Shown here: positions 40,534-50,318 of the stretch, in pieces
How positions within the stretch are numbered: the stretch's first letter is position 1
Layout of the letters: every line of letters begins with the position of its first letter
Assembly (NCBI GenBank): GCA_947625305.1
Contig: CANQNW010000009.1
Coordinates: 30,829-94,828, forward strand
From: Candidatus Gastranaerophilales bacterium
GTDB lineage: Bacteria > Cyanobacteriota > Vampirovibrionia > Gastranaerophilales > Gastranaerophilaceae
Length of the DNA: 64,000 nt
Direction: 5' to 3'
Program-made: the position numbers and the translations under genes
The notes under the pieces: generated by a model
Told to the model about the DNA's origin: nothing
Seen by the model: only the letters and a program-made list of their open reading frames with translations
Database searches by the model: none

Positions 40534-43500
40534 TTATTCTTTGTATGAGCTTGGTGTTTCTAAGAAGTTAATATTTAATAATTCAGAATCGATATCTGAA
40601 AGTATTCTCTTTGGAGCTGCCTTTCTTAAATCGTCTGTATCCGACATTAAATCAACTTCTTCACCGCTCTTCTTAGATACGGATATATCTAAACCGATAC
40701 TTTGTAATTCTCTTACAAGTACTTTAAATGATTCAGGTATACCCGGTCTTGGAATATTATCGCCTTTTACGATAGCTTCATATGCTCTTGAACGGCCGTT
40801 AACATCATCTGATTTGATTGTAAGCATTTCTTGAAGTGTATATGCCGCACCGTATGCTTCTAAAGCCCAAACTTCCATTTCTCCGAATCTCTGTCCGCCG
40901 AATTGAGCTTTACCGCCTAAAGGCTGTTGTGTTACTAATGAATATGGACCTGTTGACCTTGCGTGGATTTTATCATCTACTAAGTGAACAAGTTTTAAGA
41001 AGTATGTTATACCTACTGAAACTGGTCTGTCAAAAGGTTCACCCGTTCTTCCGTCATATAGAAGAACTTTTCCGTCTTCGCCTACCCAGTCGCAGCCTGA
41101 TTCTTTTATACCTCTTAATAATTCATATTTTGTTGATATTTCTGATTTATTTTCACCGTACATTTCGTCGAATGATGGTGCTTCATAGTAATCGCCCGTT
41201 AAGTATGATGCTAAGCCAAGCAAGCATTCATATGTCTGACCTACATTCATACGAGAAGGTACACCCAGAGGGTTTAATACGATATCAACAGGAGTTCCGT
41301 CAGGTAAGAACGGCATATCTTCTTTAGGTAATATTCTTGAAACAATACCTTTGTTTCCGTGTCTTCCGGCTAACTTATCACCTACAGATACCTTACGTTT
41401 TTGTGCTATATAGACTTTAATTAATGTATTTGCACCCGGCATTAATTCATCGCCTTTTTCACGGTCAAATACTTTAACATCGACTACTCTTCCGCCTTCG
41501 CCGTGGGGTACTCTTAATGAGTTATCTTTTACATCTCTTGCTTTTTCGGCAAAGATTGCTCTTAATAACTTTTCTTCGGGCGGATGTTCAGATTCACCTT
41601 TTGGTGTTACTTTTCCGACTAAGATGTCATCCGCATAAACTCTTGCACCTATACGAACGATACCTCTTTCATCCAAGTGTCTGAGTGAATCTTCAGATAC
41701 ATTGGGAACTTCTCTTGTAATTTCTTCAGGTCCCAATTTTGTTTGTCTTGCTTCGATTTCAAGCTTTTCAATGTGAAGTGATGTAAATACATCATCATAT
41801 ACACATCTTTCGCTTAAAAGGATAGCATCTTCGAAGTTATATCCTTCCCAAGGCATATATGCTACTAAAACATTTTTACCTAACGAAAGTTCTCCGAAGT
41901 GTGTTGAAGCACCGTCTGCGATTACATCGCCTGCTTTAACCTTGTCGCCTTCAGATACTATCGGTTTTTGGTTAATGCAGGTATCCTGATTGCTTCTTAC
42001 ATATTTCATTAATTGATATTTATGTAATTTATTTGATTTATCTTTTATCCAGATTTCTTCGCCGACTACTTTTACAACGGTTCCGTCTACATCTGAAACA
42101 ACAACCATACAAGAGTCTTTAGCTGCTCTTTTTTCCAAACCCGTTGCAACAACAGGTCTATCGGTAATTAAAAGAGGAACTGCCTGACGCTGCATGTTAG
42201 AACCCATTAGGGCTCTATTGGCGTCATCGTGTTCAATAAACGGAATAACCGAAGTAGCAACTGAGATAACCTGAATAGGTGAAACACCCATATAGTCAAC
42301 TCTTTTTGATTCGCCCATTGTAAATTCGGATTTATAACGAATTGGTACATATTGAGCTTTTATGCTTCTATCCGGATTTAATGTTAAGTCAGATGGTGCT
42401 ACACGGAAGTTTTCTTCTTCATCCGCACTCATGTAATGTACTTCATTTGTTACAACACCATCTTTTACTACGAAATAAGGTGTTTCAATAAATCCGTAAT
42501 CATTAACTCTTGCGTGTGTAGCTAATGAACCTATCAAACCTGCGTTAGGACCTTCGGGGGTTTCAATAGGACATATTCTTCCGTAGTGTGACGGGTGAAT
42601 ATCACGAACTGCAAACCCTGCTCTTTCTCTTACAAGACCGCCGGGGCCTAATGCTGATATACGTCTTTTGTGTGTTAACTCTGATAACGGGTTAACCTGA
42701 TCCATAAACTGTGATAACTGTGATGAACCGAAGAATTCTTTTAATGACGCAATCAACGGTTTTGTATTTAATAAGTTCAACGGAGTAAGTGTTTCAGAAT
42801 TTTGAAGGGTCATTCTTTCTTTAACTATTCTTTCAATTCTTGATAAACCTACTCTGAATTGGTTTTGTAATAATTCACCAACCGAGCGGATTCTTCTGTT
42901 TCCTAAGTGGTCGATATCGTCACAGCTTCCTTCGTCGTATGTTAAGTTAATTAAGTATTCAACGGCTGCAACCAAGTCTTGAATTGTTAATGTTCTTTGT
43001 GTTTCAGCTACGTTTAAATTTAATTTTTTATTTAACTTATAACGGCCGACTCTGCCTATATCGTATTTTTTATCATCAAAGAAACGAGCTTCAATAATTG
43101 AACGGCCGCCGGCAGCAGATGCAGGATCACCCGGACGAAGCTTTTTATATACTTCAATTAATGCATCATCCGTTGTTTCTGCCGTATCTTTTTCCAATGT
43201 TTTCTTTAAAAACTCAAAGTGGGTAAATAATGTTTCCATTTCGGAAACTGTTATTCCCAATGCTTTAAGCAAAGTTGTTGCTAAGATTTTTCTGTTTTTA
43301 TCTATTTTTACATAGATTATATCGTTAGCATCCGTTTCTATTTTTAACCATGCACCTCTGTTTGGAATTAAAGTTGCATTAAATAATCTTTTACCCGTAG
43401 GAGAGATTTCTCTTTTATAGTAAATACCGGGTGAACGAACAATCTGTGATACAACAACACGTTCCGCACCGTTTACAATAAATGTACCTTTATTTGTCAT

Positions 43501-43848
43501 GGTCGGAATGTCGCCGATATAAACTTCTTGTTCTTTTATTTCACCGGTATCACGGTTAACTAAACGAGCCATTACACGCAATTGCTTTGCGTATGTAGCA
43601 TCATGTATTCTTGCTTCCTCCAAAGAATACTTTGGATTATCAAAAGTATAATTAGGCAAAAAGTGTAATTCTAATCTGCCTGTATAGTCTTTAATAGGAG
43701 AATATGAAAGAAATTCTTCTTTCAACCCTTCTTTTAAAAACCATTCAAATGACTTTTTCTGAATTTCGATTAAATCCGGAAGATCATCCAATCTTGTTTT
43801 GGGCATGCCCATCGGAGTTATTCTCTCAGAATATGGTTTCTTTAACAT
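40534..43848 (-). CDS. rpoB: RNA polymerase subunit beta
   Basis: The 1104-residue beta chain shows the rifampicin-region motifs ([38 protein letters not shown]), [20 protein letters not shown], the hybrid-binding [25 protein letters not shown] and the C-terminal [20 protein letters not shown]. It is shorter than E. coli beta (1342), lacking its large lineage-specific inserts, as in cyanobacteria. The start ATG at 43848 has a strong ribosome site (GAGAGGTGA). It is the first gene of rpoB-rpoC1-rpoC2, with 20 bp between rpoB and rpoC1. The ribosomal genes rplKAJL, which precede rpoB in many bacteria, are absent here. Confidence 0.98.
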   Translation of the reverse strand: MLKKPYSERITPMGMPKTRLDDLPDLIEIQKKSFEWFLKEGLKEEFLSYSPIKDYTGRLELHFLPNYTFDNPKYSLEEARIHDATYAKQLRVMARLVNRDTGEIKEQEVYIGDIPTMTNKGTFIVNGAERVVVSQIVRSPGIYYKREISPTGKRLFNATLIPNRGAWLKIETDANDIIYVKIDKNRKILATTLLKALGITVSEMETLFTHFEFLKKTLEKDTAETTDDALIEVYKKLRPGDPASAAGGRSIIEARFFDDKKYDIGRVGRYKLNKKLNLNVAETQRTLTIQDLVAAVEYLINLTYDEGSCDDIDHLGNRRIRSVGELLQNQFRVGLSRIERIVKERMTLQNSETLTPLNLLNTKPLIASLKEFFGSSQLSQFMDQVNPLSELTHKRRISALGPGGLVRERAGFAVRDIHPSHYGRICPIETPEGPNAGLIGSLATHARVNDYGFIETPYFVVKDGVVTNEVHYMSADEEENFRVAPSDLTLNPDRSIKAQYVPIRYKSEFTMGESKRVDYMGVSPIQVISVATSVIPFIEHDDANRALMGSNMQRQAVPLLITDRPVVATGLEKRAAKDSCMVVVSDVDGTVVKVVGEEIWIKDKSNKLHKYQLMKYVRSNQDTCINQKPIVSEGDKVKAGDVIADGASTHFGELSLGKNVLVAYMPWEGYNFEDAILLSERCVYDDVFTSLHIEKLEIEARQTKLGPEEITREVPNVSEDSLRHLDERGIVRIGARVYADDILVGKVTPKGESEHPPEEKLLRAIFAEKARDVKDNSLRVPHGEGGRVVDVKVFDREKGDELMPGANTLIKVYIAQKRKVSVGDKLAGRHGNKGIVSRILPKEDMPFLPDGTPVDIVLNPLGVPSRMNVGQTYECLLGLASYLTGDYYEAPSFDEMYGENKSEISTKYELLRGIKESGCDWVGEDGKVLLYDGRTGEPFDRPVSVGITYFLKLVHLVDDKIHARSTGPYSLVTQQPLGGKAQFGGQRFGEMEVWALEAYGAAYTLQEMLTIKSDDVNGRSRAYEAIVKGDNIPRPGIPESFKVLVRELQSIGLDISVSKKSGEEVDLMSDTDDLRKAAPKRILSDIDSELLNINFLETPSSYKE

Positions 43849-43910
43849 TCATTCACCTCTCGTTATGTGGTGTACTACAACTATAAAATTAAAATTATAT
43901 TTAATCTAGT

Positions 43911-43952
43911 GTCGCAACATTACGCTTGCTCCTCGCAACCGTATAGTTGCTC
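43911..43952 (-). repeat. Tandem 21-bp hairpin repeat in the rpoB leader
   Basis: Two directly adjacent 21-bp units (43911-43931 and 43932-43952) match at most positions. On the rpoB-sense strand each reads GAGCAA, a variable middle, then GTTGCGA. In each unit GCAA(C) can pair with (G)TTGC, so the transcript would carry two small stem-loops in a row. The repeat lies about 60-100 nt before the rpoB start codon. Confidence 0.6.
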
Positions 43953-43972
43953 ACCTTTTCAATATGCCACTC

Positions 43973-44013
43973 GTAAATTTTTACTCACACCTTCGGCTTA
44001 TCTAAAAATTTAC
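43973..44013. repeat. 11-bp perfect inverted repeat in the rpoB leader
   Basis: GTAAATTTTTA (43973-43983) is matched exactly in inverse at 44003-44013 with a 19-nt loop. It lies just upstream of the tandem hairpin repeat, so the rpoB leader may fold into three consecutive stems. It has no T run in the rpoB direction and is not a simple terminator. Confidence 0.5.
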
Positions 44014-44293
44014 TCGGACATATTAACATTTGGGGCTTTTACCGCTTTTGCGATTTATTTTTCGGTGCTTAAACGCACTGACAGCCATTATAAAATGATA
44101 CTTGCTAAAACATACCCGTCAAGAAAAAAAACGATTTTAAAAGATTTTGTTAAACAAATGTTTACAAAAAGTTATAAAATTAATTTGAATTAGACTAAAA
44201 ACCTTACAATAATTGCATTACACTGTCAAGTCCCATAATTTTTGCCGCCTTCTGAAATGATGTTTCTTTATGCTTTATTATATCCTGTTAAAA

Positions 44294-44302
44294 TGGTATA
44301 AT
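44294..44302 (+). promoter_or_regulatory. Extended -10 promoter of the sensor kinase gene
   Basis: TGGTATAAT is a perfect extended -10 element (TGn followed by TATAAT at 44297-44302). It ends 9 nt before the ATG at 44312, so the message is likely leaderless or nearly so. It also rules out an in-frame start at 44270, which would lie upstream of the promoter. Confidence 0.6.
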
Positions 44303-44311
44303 TTGTCTGTT

Positions 44312-46081
44312 ATGGATTTTAAAAATTTACATATGAACTCACAGGCAAAATATATTATTACGGGACTTCTCATCGGTACTGTTATTATTTTTTCAATTGC
44401 CCTGATTTCGGTTAATAATATTCAAAATAAACTTGATAACAATTATACCGAATTTGCTCAATTAATCACTAAAACTGCGGCTATGTCGGCTAGTGATATT
44501 AAAAATAATGAAAATACAAATGCTAAGGAAGTGCTTTCCAGAAAATTTGCCGATTTTATTGATAATAACGAGGATATTTCTTTTATAGAATATAAGGATA
44601 TTAATAATAATATTTTGTATACCGCAAAAAATGATAAATTACCTGAAAATGATAAAACAATAATTAATGTCAGTTCACCTGTGATTTCTGATGATAAAAT
44701 TATAGGTTCTGTTTCTTTGGGACTTACGGGAAACGGGGTTAAATTAATTTCAGCTTCGGCAAAAAAGACTTTGTTTTCTATATTTATTCTTACGTGGCTT
44801 ACTTTTACTCTGATTTTATTAATAAATTTTATTTTAATGTCTAAGGAATTAAGTAAATTATATAAAGGTGTTAAGCAGATTGCCACGGGAAAATTCGGCT
44901 ATAAGCTTGAATCGGAACATATGGGTGAACTTACGGATGCCTTCAATGATATGTCCAAAATCCTTTCTAATTATGAAGAACAAAATATTGAACAGCTTAC
45001 ACTTGAAAGAAATAAGTTAGAGGCTGTATTAATGAGTATTATAAACGGGGTTATTGTATGCGATAACTTTGATAATGTTGTTCTGGCTAATTCGGCTGCG
45101 CTTAATATGCTTGACGTTGAGGAAAAAAACTTATTAAATACCAAAATTCAGGATTTTACGGATACTCACGGTCAAAAATGCTTTCTTGAAAAAATTGAAG
45201 AATTTAAGGATACTCCTTTAAATATCATTGAAATTAAGCCGATTGAGTTTAATATAGAAGCGGGTAAAAAAATTATTAAAGCAATGATTTCCCCAATGTT
45301 CTCAAAACAGCAGGATTATGTCGGATATATTATTGTATTAATTGATGTAACAAGGGAAACGGAAGTTAATAAATTAAAAAATACTTTTATTTCCAATGTC
45401 TCGCACGAATTAAGAACCCCCGTTACGGTTTTAAGAACATACATAGATACACTTTACAATAACAGCGATGATTTTGATGAGGAAACTAAAAAGGAATTTC
45501 TTCATACCGCAGATACGGAAGCAAAAAGACTTCATACTATGGTTAATGATATTTTGGATTTTTCAAGGCTTGAATCGGGTAATATCTGTCTAAAAAAAGA
45601 ATATGCAGATATTGTTGAACTTTTGGAGCAGAATATTAATTCCATAAAAATTCTTGCCGAGGAAAAAAATATTAAAATTAATTTTGAAAAAGCGGGGGAC
45701 TTGCCTAAAATCCCCATAAACATTGAAAGTATAGACAGAGTTATCAGAAATCTTCTATCTAATGCAATTAAATATTCGGATAATGGTAAAGATATTCTTG
45801 TAACCGTAAACCTTCAGGAAAACGGTAATTTTGTTGAATTTGCGGTTAAAGATAACGGAATAGGTATTGCAAAAGAGCATTTGGATAAAATTTTTGACAG
45901 GTTTTACAGGGTTGAAAATGCCACTCATACCGTTAAAGGTACGGGGCTTGGCTTGCACCTTGTTAAATTAACCGTTGAAAACTATCATAACGGCAGAGTA
46001 ATTGTTTCGAGTAAAGAAAATGAAGGCTCTACTTTTACCGTTATTCTTCCCGTAAATGTCAAAGAGGACGATTTAGTTTAA
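44312..46081 (+). CDS. HAMP-PAS sensor histidine kinase (WalK/NblS-like)
   Basis: The protein of about 589 residues has two membrane spans (about residues 15-35 and 155-180) around an extracytoplasmic sensor domain. A HAMP linker (KQIATGKFGYKLESEHMGEL) and a PAS domain follow (ERNKLEAVLMSIINGVIVCD). The HisKA dimerisation domain has the phosphorylated His in NVSHELRTPVTVLRTYID. The ATPase domain has the N box NLLSNAIKYS, then DNGIGIAKEHLDKIFDRFYR and GTGLGLHLVKL. This order matches WalK/VicK and the cyanobacterial kinase NblS, which report envelope or light/stress signals. No response regulator gene is adjacent. The stop overlaps the convergent gene by four bases. Confidence 0.9.
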   Translation: MDFKNLHMNSQAKYIITGLLIGTVIIFSIALISVNNIQNKLDNNYTEFAQLITKTAAMSASDIKNNENTNAKEVLSRKFADFIDNNEDISFIEYKDINNNILYTAKNDKLPENDKTIINVSSPVISDDKIIGSVSLGLTGNGVKLISASAKKTLFSIFILTWLTFTLILLINFILMSKELSKLYKGVKQIATGKFGYKLESEHMGELTDAFNDMSKILSNYEEQNIEQLTLERNKLEAVLMSIINGVIVCDNFDNVVLANSAALNMLDVEEKNLLNTKIQDFTDTHGQKCFLEKIEEFKDTPLNIIEIKPIEFNIEAGKKIIKAMISPMFSKQQDYVGYIIVLIDVTRETEVNKLKNTFISNVSHELRTPVTVLRTYIDTLYNNSDDFDEETKKEFLHTADTEAKRLHTMVNDILDFSRLESGNICLKKEYADIVELLEQNINSIKILAEEKNIKINFEKAGDLPKIPINIESIDRVIRNLLSNAIKYSDNGKDILVTVNLQENGNFVEFAVKDNGIGIAKEHLDKIFDRFYRVENATHTVKGTGLGLHLVKLTVENYHNGRVIVSSKENEGSTFTVILPVNVKEDDLV

Positions 46082-46800
46082 ACCTCTGCTGATTTTTCAG
46101 CTTTTAATTTATCGTGAGCCTGTTTTGTATTTTCAACTTCTTTTGCTATTTCTATTGAAAAATTAATTGAATCTATATCTCTTGCTATAGCTTCTTTGCA
46201 GGCAAATATATCGTTTATTGAGCAGTTTTCAAAAGGTGTTGCAGTGTTTCTTTTACTGTATACTTTTCTGAATACCTCCTGCGATGTTTCGTCAAAACCG
46301 GGCATATCTTTTTTATAGCCGTTATATTTATACATTGCCTTTATTATTTCATACAGATGTTTTTTACTTGAATCGAATATCATTATTTCTTTTGTAGATA
46401 AACTTATATTTATGCGTTTTTCGCACATTAAACCTGTTAAAAGATTTATATACAGTGCGTTAAATCCTTTCCTTGGAGTTATAAATCCTGATTTTTCATT
46501 TATATAGCCAAGCATTTTATCTGCGTTCTTTATTGTATATACTTTAATCCCTTGAGTTCTGATATATTGTTTAAGTTTTTCGGGATAATTAATATATTTT
46601 TTTACTATGGGTTTTAATTCATCATGAATTTGAAGTTTTGTTTTTTCCGTTTCTGCCGATAGATTTAATGTACAACTTGAATTCATTGCTTTTTTAGTTG
46701 TGGAATTTTTATAATATGCACTTTTAGATTTATTTGTATTCTTTTTTCTTACAAATAATTTTATATATAATTGTGCTAAGTATTGATTAATTTTTTGCAT
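46078..46800 (-). CDS. Hypothetical protein (240 aa)
   Basis: I do not recognise a family. The first 45 residues are basic and Ser/Asn/Thr-rich (YIKLFVRKKNTNKSKSAYYK) and look disordered. The middle (residues 60-180) appears folded, with KVYTIKNADKMLGYINEKSG, TPRKGFNALYINLLTGLMC and KRINISLSTKEIMIFDSSK. The C-terminus is helical and charged. No signal peptide or membrane span is seen. The gene stands alone, converging on the sensor kinase gene with TTAA as a shared stop. Codon use is like its neighbours. Confidence 0.55.
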   Translation of the reverse strand: MQKINQYLAQLYIKLFVRKKNTNKSKSAYYKNSTTKKAMNSSCTLNLSAETEKTKLQIHDELKPIVKKYINYPEKLKQYIRTQGIKVYTIKNADKMLGYINEKSGFITPRKGFNALYINLLTGLMCEKRINISLSTKEIMIFDSSKKHLYEIIKAMYKYNGYKKDMPGFDETSQEVFRKVYSKRNTATPFENCSINDIFACKEAIARDIDSINFSIEIAKEVENTKQAHDKLKAEKSAEV

Positions 46801-46879
46801 AATAATCCTCTTATATTTATAAAAACATTTTTAATGAAAATATTGACAAATACGTTTATAATTTAATTAAACTTAAAAT

Positions 46880-47752
46880 ATGAATACTTATTATAAAAAA
46901 TATATTCCGTATATGTTTTTGCTGCCTGCCTTGGTATTATTGGCGGTATTCTTCTTTATACCGTTTTTTCAAACTATAATATTAAGCTTTCAGGACTATT
47001 CAACTGATATTTACAATCCTTCATATGCAGGGATAAGCAATTATAAAGCCCTTTTGCATTCCTCGGAATTTTATCAGACATTATTTAATACATTTTTGTT
47101 TTTAATACTTGCCGTGCCTGTTCTTGCAATAATTCCCTTAATTGTAGCAATATTTATTAATCAAAAAATAAGAGGAATAGGAATATATAAAGTATTAATA
47201 TATTTACCTGTTGTTGTTTCTATTGTAGTTGTTGCGATTGCTTTTAAGTGGCTTTATGCGCAAGAGGGTATTTTAAATTATGTGCTTGAAGTATTTCATA
47301 TCAATCCTATAGGATGGCTGACAGATACCAAATTTGCCATGCTCTCTGTCGCCCTTGTCACTATTTATAAGGGTATAGGCTATTATATGATGATTTATTT
47401 ATCCGCATTAATAGGTGTTCCACGGGATTTATACGAGGCCTCGGAGGTTGACGGGGCTAATGAATTTTACAAACATTTAAATGTTACTATCCCTCATCTG
47501 ATGCCTGTAATCGCTTTAGTTGTAACTATTTCTTCAATATCCGCATTAAAAGTATTTGCCGAAATCTATGTTATGACAAAAGGCGGGCCTCTAAATTCCA
47601 CTAAAACCATAGTATATTATATTTACGAAAAAGCTTTTGAAAATTTGGATTTATCCATGGCTGCAACCGCTTCTGTGGTTCTGCTTATCGTAATTCTTGT
47701 ATTTTCTGTCATAAATATTACCTTTTTTGAAAATAAGAGGTATAAGTTATGA
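46880..47752 (+). CDS. Carbohydrate ABC transporter permease (MalF/UgpA-like)
   Basis: The 290-residue protein has six membrane spans and the sugar-permease EAA loop (LYEASEVDGANEFYKHLNVTIPHLMP) that docks on the ATPase. The N-terminus (YIPYMFLLPALVLLAVFFF) and the FFQTIILSFQDYS segment are typical of the UgpA/MalF group, which imports sugars or glycerol phosphate. TTGACA lies at 46843-46848, but no strong -10 follows at the normal distance. No Shine-Dalgarno sequence precedes the ATG. It overlaps the second permease gene by four bases (ATGA). The binding protein and ATPase genes are not nearby, so the transporter depends on subunits encoded elsewhere. Confidence 0.88.
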   Translation: MNTYYKKYIPYMFLLPALVLLAVFFFIPFFQTIILSFQDYSTDIYNPSYAGISNYKALLHSSEFYQTLFNTFLFLILAVPVLAIIPLIVAIFINQKIRGIGIYKVLIYLPVVVSIVVVAIAFKWLYAQEGILNYVLEVFHINPIGWLTDTKFAMLSVALVTIYKGIGYYMMIYLSALIGVPRDLYEASEVDGANEFYKHLNVTIPHLMPVIALVVTISSISALKVFAEIYVMTKGGPLNSTKTIVYYIYEKAFENLDLSMAATASVVLLIVILVFSVINITFFENKRYKL

Positions 47753-48591
47753 GAAAATTTATTAAAGGTTTATCCGTACACGGTTTTCTTATATTAATGT
47801 CGTTTTTGTCATTGTTTCCCTTCTTATGGCTTATTTCAACGGCATTAAAAGGTATTGATGAAAATATTTTTCAATATCCGCCCGTAATTTTCCCCGCTCA
47901 TCCGACTTTTGATAATTTTATAGGGGCCTGGGAACAAATTCCTTTTCTTTTATACTTTTTTAACAGTTTTATTGTTGCATTTTTTACGGTCGTTTTAAAT
48001 TTAATTTTGTCATCACTAGCGGCTTATCCGCTGGCAAGAATGGAATTTAAAGGCAAAAAATTTATATTTTCGCTTGTTTTGGCTACAATTATGATACCCT
48101 TTCAGGCTATTATGCTGCCTGTTTATTTAATTGTTTTAAAACTTCATCTGGTTGATTCATACGGGAGCATATACGGATATTTGGGATTAATTCTTCCTTT
48201 TGCGGTTAATGCGTTCGGAATATTCTTAATGCGTCAGGCATTTTTAACAATTCCGAAGGAAATGGAAGAAGCTGCTTTTATAGACGGGTGCAGTATATTT
48301 AATATCTGGCGGAAAATCCTGCTCCCTATGACAGCGCCCACCCTTGCGGTACTTGCCATATTTACTTTTATAGGCTCATGGGGCGAGTTTTTATGGCCGA
48401 GTATTGTTTTAACAAATAAAGCTTTATATACACTTCCTGTCGGAGTTAATGATTTGCAGGGCATGTTCAGCGCTAATTGGCGGCTTATTGCCGCAGGTTC
48501 GATTATTTCAATAATCCCTATAATAATATTTTTTGTTACAATGCAAAAATATTTTGTTTCAGGCTCTAATGAAGGGGCTGTTAAAGGATAA
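47749..48591 (+). CDS. Carbohydrate ABC transporter permease (MalG/UgpE-like)
   Basis: The second permease of the pair has 280 residues and six membrane spans. The EAA loop is MEEAAFIDGCSIFNIWRKIL followed by LPMTAPTLAVLAIFTFIGSW, and the ending is VTMQKYFVSGSNEGAVKG, a standard MalG-type C-terminus. It forms a heterodimeric pore with the preceding permease. The start codon overlaps the stop of that gene, showing translational coupling. A terminator hairpin follows at once, so the operon consists of just these two genes. The substrate cannot be stated. Confidence 0.88.
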   Translation: MRKFIKGLSVHGFLILMSFLSLFPFLWLISTALKGIDENIFQYPPVIFPAHPTFDNFIGAWEQIPFLLYFFNSFIVAFFTVVLNLILSSLAAYPLARMEFKGKKFIFSLVLATIMIPFQAIMLPVYLIVLKLHLVDSYGSIYGYLGLILPFAVNAFGIFLMRQAFLTIPKEMEEAAFIDGCSIFNIWRKILLPMTAPTLAVLAIFTFIGSWGEFLWPSIVLTNKALYTLPVGVNDLQGMFSANWRLIAAGSIISIIPIIIFFVTMQKYFVSGSNEGAVKG

Positions 48592-48597
48592 AAAAAA

Positions 48598-48614
48598 TCC
48601 CGCTTAGGGCGGGA
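48598..48614. terminator. Terminator hairpin between permease and hypothetical gene
   Basis: TCCCGC pairs with GCGGGA around the loop TTAGG. The minus-strand side is followed by TTTTTTT and the plus-strand side by AATTTTATTT, so it can end both converging transcripts. Confidence 0.7.
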
Positions 48615-48638
48615 AATTTTATTTCTTTAATTATTATT

Positions 48639-48911
48639 TTAACCTTCATCCATAAAGTGCTTATTTATATAATCTTCGGCTTCTTCTTCAGTTAAATCAT
48701 AATTATACATATAGTCTTCTTTGATTGTTTCAAAATCTTTAAATTCTCCGAATATGTTATCTGTTTCTTTGAAGTTTTTAGCCGTGTTCTTTTCTTCATC
48801 ATTTATACAAAAATCAACTTCAGAAAAATCGGTTTTGTTTTCGCTTTTTCTTTCGTAATTGTTGTTCATTGCTTTTTTGTTATAACCGTTAATGTCGGAA
48901 AAGAAACTCAT
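48639..48911 (-). CDS. Small acidic hypothetical protein (90 aa)
   Basis: I do not recognise a family. The product is rich in Glu, Asp, Asn and Lys (EVDFCINDEEKNTAKNFKET) with no membrane span or signal peptide. The C-terminal 30 residues (YNYDLTEEEAEDYINKHFMD) form a likely amphipathic helix. The remainder looks disordered. It is a single gene between two terminator-bounded units. Its ATG at 48911 has AAAGA rather than a strong ribosome site. Sequence-biased low-complexity proteins of this type are hard to confirm, but the reading frame is clean. Confidence 0.45.
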   Translation of the reverse strand: MSFFSDINGYNKKAMNNNYERKSENKTDFSEVDFCINDEEKNTAKNFKETDNIFGEFKDFETIKEDYMYNYDLTEEEAEDYINKHFMDEG

Positions 48912-49053
48912 TTTTTACTCTTTCTTTAAAATCTATACATTATATATAAAAAATATATACCCGCAAAATTGCTTTTTATTTCGTACAAATTTCGTTGAAA
49001 TCGTATAAAAACAAGTAATATATGAAAATTTTTAATTTACAAAACTTAATATT

Positions 49054-50253
49054 TTATATAAGTTTATATATATCAGGGAACACCTGCAGGCTTCGTTTTA
49101 AAATATTGTGCATATATGCGATTGCAATACCGTAATTTGTAATAGGAATATTTTGTTCATCTGCCGATTTATATCTGTATAAAACTTCTCTGTCTTTAAG
49201 CATACAGCTTCCGCAGTGAACTATCATATTATATTTTTTTAGGTCTTCAGGAAAACTTCCGCCTGAAGTAAATTCAAAGTTAAGATTTTTGCCCGTATAG
49301 TTTTTAATCCAATTAGGAAGTTTAACCGTGCCGATATCTTCGCATTGGCGGTGATGTGTACAGCCTTCAGAGATTAAGATTGTATCATTATCTTTAAGAT
49401 TATTAAAGTGGGTAACTCCTTTTACTGCGTAGTTTAAAACACCTTTATATCTTGCAAAGAGTATTGAAAAAGAGGTTAAAAGAATATCCTCGGGGGTTTG
49501 AGATGATACTTTTTCAAATACTTGAGAATCTGTTATTACTAATTTAGGTTTTTTTGTTAAATTTTTAAGTGCTTCAGATAGTTCATGCTCTCTTACAACA
49601 GTTGAGATTGCGCCTGTATCAAGTAAATCTCTTAATACTTGCTGCTGGGGCAGAATTATTCTGCCTTTCGGGGCTGCGCTATCTATTGGGGTAACTAAAA
49701 TTACACAGTCATTTTTACTTACCAAATCTCTTACAAGCGGGATTGTTTGGGTATTTTGAGAATAGAGTTTCGCAATTAATTCTTTAAGTTCATAAATGTT
49801 TTTATTGTTTTTAGCACTTACGTATATTTCATTATCTTTTGCCGAGGGAATTTCAGCCAGTAAATCCGATTTATTATAAACAACAATATATTTAATATCT
49901 TTTTCATTAAAAATAGAAATTAATTCGTTATCAATTTTTTGCAGACCTTGTTGAGCCTCGGTTACAAGAATTGCAATATCTGTTTTATTTAGAATTTGTC
50001 TTGTTTTTTCAATTCTTAATTTTCCGAGAGTTCCATCATCATTAAATCCTGCAGTATCTATAAGAGTAACAGGCCCAATGGGAAGAAGTTCCATTGATTT
50101 ATATACTGGGTCTGTTGTTGTTCCTTTTATATCAGATACAACAGCAAGGTTTTGTCCCGTTATTGAGTTAATAATACTTGATTTTCCCGTATTTGTTTGA
50201 CCGAATATTCCTATTTGAACTCTTTCTGACGATGGTGTTGAATTTAGACTCAT
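49054..50253 (-). CDS. hydF: [FeFe]-hydrogenase maturation GTPase HydF
   Basis: HydF is the scaffold on which the 2Fe subcluster of the hydrogenase H-cluster is built by HydE and HydG. The 399-residue protein has a GTPase domain with the P-loop GQTNTGKS at 18-25, switch residues KGTTTDPVYKS and DTAGFND. The C-terminal FeS-binding domain has the signature CxHx46CxxC (Cys 298, His 300, Cys 347, Cys 350). It implies that the organism has an [FeFe] hydrogenase and makes or uses H2, as in anaerobic fermentation. hydE, hydG and the hydrogenase gene are not in the window. The gene is divergent from spoIID. Confidence 0.95.
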   Translation of the reverse strand: MSLNSTPSSERVQIGIFGQTNTGKSSIINSITGQNLAVVSDIKGTTTDPVYKSMELLPIGPVTLIDTAGFNDDGTLGKLRIEKTRQILNKTDIAILVTEAQQGLQKIDNELISIFNEKDIKYIVVYNKSDLLAEIPSAKDNEIYVSAKNNKNIYELKELIAKLYSQNTQTIPLVRDLVSKNDCVILVTPIDSAAPKGRIILPQQQVLRDLLDTGAISTVVREHELSEALKNLTKKPKLVITDSQVFEKVSSQTPEDILLTSFSILFARYKGVLNYAVKGVTHFNNLKDNDTILISEGCTHHRQCEDIGTVKLPNWIKNYTGKNLNFEFTSGGSFPEDLKKYNMIVHCGSCMLKDREVLYRYKSADEQNIPITNYGIAIAYMHNILKRSLQVFPDIYKLI

Positions 50254-50318
50254 TTTATTTTCCTTAAATCCTTAACTTTATTTACTCTTTATTTTATAAT
50301 AAACGATAGGAATTGAGC

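Larger units (their letters stand above)
43849..44293. other. Long non-coding region upstream of rpoB and the sensor kinase gene
   Basis: These 445 bp separate two divergently transcribed genes. The part nearest rpoB (43905-44013) is less AT-rich than the surroundings and contains tandem and inverted repeats, described separately. A TATAAT-like box on the minus strand (44088-44093) could start an rpoB leader of about 240 nt, but it has no good -35. A GTG-initiated frame across 43867-44193 looks non-coding. The segment from about 44195 to 44290 shows nothing recognisable. It may hold a leader RNA or the remnant of a repeated element. Confidence 0.45.

Noticed and set aside
43867..44193. A GTG-started frame of 108 codons between rpoB and the sensor kinase gene.
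   Set aside because: It has no ribosome site, runs through the hairpin repeats of the rpoB leader, and its protein resembles nothing known.
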